The translations under genes were made by a program, and so were the position numbers. A stretch of 64,000 nt of DNA, taken from Candidatus Contendibacter sp. GTDB lineage: Bacteria; Pseudomonadota; Gammaproteobacteria; Competibacterales; Competibacteraceae. Numbering within the stretch: position 1 is the first letter of the stretch; each line of letters starts with the position of its first letter. Of the stretch, positions 59,874-64,000 are shown piece after piece. The stretch is taken from positions 62,001 through 126,000 of the forward strand of contig JARSSO010000045.1 in NCBI GenBank assembly GCA_029624765.1. Reading direction: 5' to 3'. Below the pieces are notes generated by a model, which was not told where the DNA came from, made no database searches, and worked only from the letters and a program-made list of their open reading frames with translations.

Positions 59874-61055
59874 CTATCGGGGCAACTGCTCCAAGGCATC
59901 CAGCACCGCGCGCGGTTCGAGCTTGCCCTTGAAGAACAGTACCGGGCCGGGGATGTCCTTGAAATCGTCCGCGCCGACGTTCAACCGTTCCGAGACGGCG
60001 ACGATGAGATCGGGCATGGCGGCGCGGCGCAGCTTGTCCAGCTTGCGGCGCAGATAATCCGGGTGCCAGAAGCCCATGATTTCGACATGCGCCACCCGGC
60101 CGTCGGGATGGCGCAGGGCAAAGTCGGGCACGAACACCGTCCCTTTCAAATCCACGATCTCCACTTCCCGTTCCAGCGCCCACGGCGTCCCCAGCTTTTC
60201 CCAGCGGCGGGCGAAGCTTTCCTCCAGCAGACTGTCGTAGGCGGGCGGCGCGGCGGTCAGCGGCTTGAGCGACGATTGCGCATCGAGCCGGTAGCTCAAT
60301 TCCTGCCCGTCCCGTTGCAACACCGCCTCCATCTCCCAGCGGCTGACCCGCAGCAGCGCCGGCAGGAACAGCGCCATTTGCAGGCCGTACTTGCGGGTCT
60401 GCTTGAACAGGCTGGCGGGTCCGTCCACGTAGATTTGGTACCCATCGTCCAGGTTGCCTTCGACCGCGTACATCAGGCCGTGGAACTTGAGATGCTGGAA
60501 CAGCCGGCGATATTCGCCGGGGACATTGCGGTGAGCGGTCAGGCGCAGACACAGCGCCGAGTACAGTAAGCCCTGCGCCTGGGCCAGGTTGTAGCGATTC
60601 ACCAGTTGATCCGGGGTAAAGTCCGGCAGCGCGGTCAGCAGATGATTTTCCGGCAGATCGGCGTAGAGCGCCTCGCGCAGGGTTTCCGGTTCCAGTTGAT
60701 AGCGCGGAGCCACGGCTTCGAGCACCTCACGCGCCTGGGTTTCGCCGTAGCCGCCGCGCTCGGCGGCCAGGGTGAAGATTTCACGCCGCAGCGTTTCCGG
60801 CTCCAGTTCGCCGGTGGCCAGGGTGAATTCGGCAGCGTTCAGCGCCAGATGGGCGAAGCCGCGCACGACGCGGTAATCGGGCGAATCGCCCTCCAGCGCC
60901 CGCAGGGCCGCTTGCAATTCACCGCGCGTGCGATGCTGGTGCTCGCGGATCAAATTCAGCACCTGCTCGGCCCAGACGTATTGCTCCCGCCGCAGAAAGC
61001 GGGGATAGACCTGGGCCCCGCGCTTGTGGGAAAAAAGGAGATCGGAGGGGAGCAT
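59874..61055 (-). CDS. Bax1/DUF790 family nuclease, partner of XPB-like helicase
   Basis: 393 residues. Starts MLPSDLLFSHKRGAQVYPRFL, typical of DUF790. The C-terminal part has a PD-(D/E)XK-like core: LEESFARRWEKLG, VFVPDFALRHPDGRVAHVEIMGFW with Asp and Glu-x-x, and LRRKLDKLRR. In Archaea Bax1 cuts DNA opened by XPB. The ATG overlaps the helicase stop by one base (TGATG). Confidence 0.88.
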   Translation of the reverse strand: MLPSDLLFSHKRGAQVYPRFLRREQYVWAEQVLNLIREHQHRTRGELQAALRALEGDSPDYRVVRGFAHLALNAAEFTLATGELEPETLRREIFTLAAERGGYGETQAREVLEAVAPRYQLEPETLREALYADLPENHLLTALPDFTPDQLVNRYNLAQAQGLLYSALCLRLTAHRNVPGEYRRLFQHLKFHGLMYAVEGNLDDGYQIYVDGPASLFKQTRKYGLQMALFLPALLRVSRWEMEAVLQRDGQELSYRLDAQSSLKPLTAAPPAYDSLLEESFARRWEKLGTPWALEREVEIVDLKGTVFVPDFALRHPDGRVAHVEIMGFWHPDYLRRKLDKLRRAAMPDLIVAVSERLNVGADDFKDIPGPVLFFKGKLEPRAVLDALEQLPR

Positions 61056-62548
61056 CAGCGGTCGGAGTCGCGACCGGTAGACCGTTCCGGGTCGAACAAC
61101 GCCAGCGTGGCCTCGATCCGTTCCGCCTTGCGGCCGGCGTCCGGTGGGATCCGCCGCCGGTCGGCGACCCGTTCCTCGCGGGTCTCGCGGGCGATGACCT
61201 CGTACAACACCGCCTGCTTGCCCTCGCCACGCCGCAGAATGCGGCCCAGCCGCTGCACGAATTCCCGCGCCGAGGCGCTGCCGGACAGGATCACGCCCAC
61301 CGAGGCATCTGGCACGTCCACCCCTTCGTTGAGCACGTTGCTGGTGACGATGGCGGCGTAGACCCCGGATTTGAAGCGGTCGAGAATGCCCTGCCGTTCC
61401 TTGATCGCGGTCTGATGGGTCAGGCAGGGAATCAGAAATCGTTGCGAGACTTCGTAGGCGGTGGCGTTGTCCTCGGTGAAAATCACCGTCCTTGCGCCCG
61501 GATGATTGGCCAGGATCATGCCCAGCGCCCGCAGCTTGGCAGGGGTGGCGTGGGCGATGCGGCGGGCGTCGCGGTGGGCACGCATGGCGCGGCGACCCTC
61601 GACGCTGCGGGCCGACAACATCACGAACCGGTTCCAGCCTTCCAGCGTGCTCAGTCCCAGACGGTTGGCCTGCAAAAAGGCGTTGCGTTCGTCCATGGCC
61701 TGTTGATACGCGACGCGCTCGGCGGGGGAAAGGTCCACATGCACCGGCCGCACCTGGAAATCCGCCAGCACGTCGCCGGCCAGTTGCTCCGGACGCTTGC
61801 GGTAGACGATGGGACCCACCAGCTCAAGCAGGTCGGCATCCTTGCCGTCGCTGCGTTCGGGGGTCGCGGTCAGCCCCAGTCGGTAGGGCGCGAGCGAAAA
61901 TTCGGCGATGACCCGGTAGAACTCCGAGGGCAGATGATGCGCCTCGTCGAAGATCAGCAGGCCGAAACGGTCGCCCAGTCGCTCGATGTGGCGGGCGGCG
62001 GAGTCGTAGGTCGCAATCGTCAGCGGTTGCGGTTCGTGGTAGCCGCCGCCGATCAGGCCGATCTCCTGATCGGGAAACGCTGCCCGCAGCAGCGCGTACC
62101 ATTGCTGCATCAGGTCCAGGGTCGGGACCATGATCAACCCGTCCCGCCGCGCCCAGCACAGCGCCAGCAACCCGACCAGGGTCTTGCCGGCCCCGGTCGG
62201 CAGCACCACCACGCCGCGTCCTTTCGCCGCCTGCCAGGCCGCGAGCGCTTCTTGCTGGTGTGGGTAGGGCATCATTTCCAGGGCGCAGGCCAATGGCCGA
62301 ACCTGGTAGCGCGGCGCCTTGTTGCGGGCCAGTTCACCCTTCAGCGGACCGATGATCTCGCCGTAGCGATGCGCGGGCGCGCGGTAGGCATCGACGCGGG
62401 GATCGTAGCAGAACCAGGCATCCAGCCCGGCCGGCAGTTCGGCCACGCCTTCCAGCAGCAGCGTACCCCGGTCGAAGCGAAGCTGGCGCTCCGCGTCGTC
62501 GCGGCCGGTGCGGTACAGGCCGGCGGTGTCCTTGGTTCGGTGTTTCAT
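61055..62548 (-). CDS. XPB-like superfamily 2 DNA helicase
   Basis: 497 residues. An N-terminal damage-recognition-like domain is followed by motif I VVVLPTGAGKTLVGL, DEAH in LLIFDEAHHLP, TATPERSDGKD, and the C-terminal RecA lobe with GVDVPDASVGVILSG and FVQRLGRILRRGEGK (motif VI). ATG 62548 overlaps the upstream stop (ATGA). It forms a pair with the Bax1-like nuclease, a repair module of archaeal type occurring sporadically in bacteria. Confidence 0.9.
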   Translation of the reverse strand: MKHRTKDTAGLYRTGRDDAERQLRFDRGTLLLEGVAELPAGLDAWFCYDPRVDAYRAPAHRYGEIIGPLKGELARNKAPRYQVRPLACALEMMPYPHQQEALAAWQAAKGRGVVVLPTGAGKTLVGLLALCWARRDGLIMVPTLDLMQQWYALLRAAFPDQEIGLIGGGYHEPQPLTIATYDSAARHIERLGDRFGLLIFDEAHHLPSEFYRVIAEFSLAPYRLGLTATPERSDGKDADLLELVGPIVYRKRPEQLAGDVLADFQVRPVHVDLSPAERVAYQQAMDERNAFLQANRLGLSTLEGWNRFVMLSARSVEGRRAMRAHRDARRIAHATPAKLRALGMILANHPGARTVIFTEDNATAYEVSQRFLIPCLTHQTAIKERQGILDRFKSGVYAAIVTSNVLNEGVDVPDASVGVILSGSASAREFVQRLGRILRRGEGKQAVLYEVIARETREERVADRRRIPPDAGRKAERIEATLALFDPERSTGRDSDR

Positions 62549-63645
62549 ATCCGCCATAATCGCTCCCGAACGGTCGCGCCATGCCATTCGGTTTCCAGCC
62601 GCTCGTCCTCGATTTCGGCCAGCGACAATGCGACGCGGTAGTAACTTTCCGCCTCGCGCAAGGCTTCGCCCGTCAACACGAAGGATGACGCGGAACCGCC
62701 GTTGGCCGGCTCGCCGTAATCCTCGTCCACCGCCGGCCCTCCCCGCGCCGCCCGCGCCCGACCCAGCGCCAGATCCCCCAGCAGCAACGCGTCCTCAAAG
62801 CGCTCGAGGTCCAGCGGCCAACGCGACAGCGCGGCGTCCATCTCCTCCCAGTGTCCCGCCAGCGCCAGCACGCGCAACGCTTCCCGGCGCGCACCGAAAT
62901 CGGGGCCACCCCCCTCCCCCTTTTCGGTGGCCGCCAGTAAATCCAGGGCTGGTTCGACCGGCGCGGCGTCGCCAAGAGCAAGCGCCCGCCGCGCCCGCCA
63001 GTCCAGCAGCCGCGCCCGCTGGACCAGTTGCCGTTCCAGCGCCTGGGCTGGACGAAGTTCGGCAAGAGTCTCGGTCAGCCGCGCCAATTCGTCCGTCGCG
63101 CGGCGGCGGAAGGCAACGCGGCATAGCGCCCAAAGATGCGTGGGCGCGGTCAGGCGGGGATGTTCGTCGCGCCAGCCGACCCAGGCGCGGGAATGCCAGC
63201 TCCAGGCGGCGGTAAAATCGCCCCGGCGCAACGCCAACTCACCCTCCAGAAAATCCAGCGGCCCGGACCATGGCCGCCGCAGGTCCGCCAACAACCGGCG
63301 ACCCTGATCGAGCACCACGCGGCAAAAGGCGACGGACTTGTGATCGAGACTGATATGCACGATGGCGATTAGCGCGCTGAACACATCGGCGGGATCGGCG
63401 GTCGCGGCCCGTTCGCTGGCCGCCTGCAACAAAGCCGCCAGCGCCAGGTCGTCCTCGCCGGCCTGACGCAAGCTGTAGCCTTCCCACAGCAGCGCCCGCG
63501 TCCGTTCGTCGATCCAGCCCAGCGCCTCGGCCCGCTCCACCGCTTGGCGTTCCAGCCGGGCCGCTCGGGCATAATCCCCGACGACGCGGGCCTGGCAAGC
63601 TCCGGCGCGCAGCGAATCGAGCGTCCGTCGGTCGGCGATCATCAC
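62545..63645 (-). CDS. TPR-like helical protein linked to the XPB-Bax1 pair
   Basis: 366 residues, almost wholly alpha-helical with TPR-like periodicity (DYARAARLERQAVERAEALGW, FLEGELALRRGDFTAAWSWH, EAESYYRVALSLAEIEDE). No catalytic motif, signal or membrane helix. It is translationally coupled to the helicase, which suggests a shared function as adaptor, but it may equally be an unrelated scaffold. Confidence 0.65.
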   Translation of the reverse strand: MMIADRRTLDSLRAGACQARVVGDYARAARLERQAVERAEALGWIDERTRALLWEGYSLRQAGEDDLALAALLQAASERAATADPADVFSALIAIVHISLDHKSVAFCRVVLDQGRRLLADLRRPWSGPLDFLEGELALRRGDFTAAWSWHSRAWVGWRDEHPRLTAPTHLWALCRVAFRRRATDELARLTETLAELRPAQALERQLVQRARLLDWRARRALALGDAAPVEPALDLLAATEKGEGGGPDFGARREALRVLALAGHWEEMDAALSRWPLDLERFEDALLLGDLALGRARAARGGPAVDEDYGEPANGGSASSFVLTGEALREAESYYRVALSLAEIEDERLETEWHGATVRERLWRI

Positions 63646-63682
63646 CGGGGCGCGCGCCGCGTCGCCGGAGGTCGAGCGGCGT

Positions 63683-64000
63683 TCAATGCAACAGCGAGAA
63701 CATCCGCCGCCGGTAGGTGGCCACCAGCGGGTTTTCGTTGCCGAGCATCTCGAACAACATGATCAGGCCCTTGCGGCCCGCGCCGTCCTCGAACTGGGGA
63801 TGACGCCGCAGGATGTCCATGAACTGCTCCAGCGCCGCCTCGTAGTCGCCGGCCAGCACGTAACGGGCCGCCAGTTGCCGGCGGGCGGCGCAGTCGTCCG
63901 GCTGTGCCCGCACTTGCGCCTCCAACGTAACCAGGTCCGGCGCTCCCTGGGCCAGATCGGCGAATTGCAGCCGCGCCAGCAAGCCGCTGGCTGGTTGCCG
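63683..64000 (-). CDS. cnoX: C-terminal TPR part of a CnoX/YbbN thioredoxin-like chaperone (runs off window)
   Basis: The last 105 or so residues are visible and the frame stays open to the window edge. PDDCAARRQLAARYVLAGDYEAALEQFMDILRR and FEDGAGRKGLIMLFEMLG match the C-terminal repeats of YbbN/CnoX, a holdase that passes substrates to GroEL. The thioredoxin domain would be outside the window. Confidence 0.85.
   Translation of the reverse strand, partial: RQPASGLLARLQFADLAQGAPDLVTLEAQVRAQPDDCAARRQLAARYVLAGDYEAALEQFMDILRRHPQFEDGAGRKGLIMLFEMLGNENPLVATYRRRMFSLLH

Overview
The window is chromosomal DNA of a GC-rich (roughly 60-65%) gammaproteobacterium. This is suggested by the block mutL-miaA-hfq-hflX-hflK-hflC-DUF2065-hisZ-purA, the order gcvR/dapA-bamC, an Lpp-type lipoprotein and a hisC-tyrA pair. 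The combination of two [NiFe] hydrogenases, assimilatory nitrate reduction and a YbbN/CnoX gene would fit a Competibacter- or Chromatiales-like organism, but no sequence search was possible and the family placement is a guess.

Region 1 (1-5.5 kb) is the end of an uptake [NiFe] hydrogenase operon: large subunit (5' end outside the window), its maturation protease, hypC, a HupK-like scaffold, hypD and hypE. Region 2 (6.1-17.8 kb) is nitrate assimilation: a TauE/SafE-like membrane protein, a NasT-type ANTAR antiterminator, an RNA leader carrying two ANTAR hexaloop hairpins followed by a strong intrinsic terminator, then nrtA-nrtB-nrtD, nirB-nirD and nasA, followed by a NamZ/DUF1343 gene. Region 3 (17.8-23.7 kb, minus strand) is the NAD-linked bidirectional hydrogenase hoxF-U-Y-H with its own protease and, translationally coupled at the end, a cobJ/cbiH corrin methyltransferase gene.

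Region 4 (24-32.5 kb) is envelope-related: two different YkuD L,D-transpeptidases, an Lpp-like lipoprotein, an OsmC protein, and an unexplained five-gene minus-strand cluster with proline-rich single-pass membrane proteins, a periplasmic protein and an orphan TAXI binding protein. Region 5 (32.7-34.7 kb) is hisC-tyrA.

Region 6 (34.7-45.5 kb) is the accessory, rearranged part. It holds a double-AAA+ ATPase, vapBC, truncated copies of the ATPase, of a WYL regulator and of vapC, three copies of one promoter-proximal hairpin, an intact WYL regulator with a small partner, and a DUF2779 nuclease that reads in frame into a sharply AT-rich insert. The insert encodes a large P-loop GTPase-like protein and an HSDR_N-like PD-(D/E)XK nuclease. 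This two-gene insert is the best candidate for an undescribed, possibly defensive, system.

Region 7 (45.5-58 kb) is housekeeping. Region 8 (58-64 kb, minus strand) carries an MqsR-MqsA-SecB-like toxin-antitoxin-chaperone operon, then a TPR-like protein, an XPB-type helicase and its Bax1/DUF790 nuclease partner, and the C-terminal end of a CnoX/YbbN thioredoxin-like gene running off the window. No tRNA, rRNA, CRISPR array or complete insertion sequence was seen.
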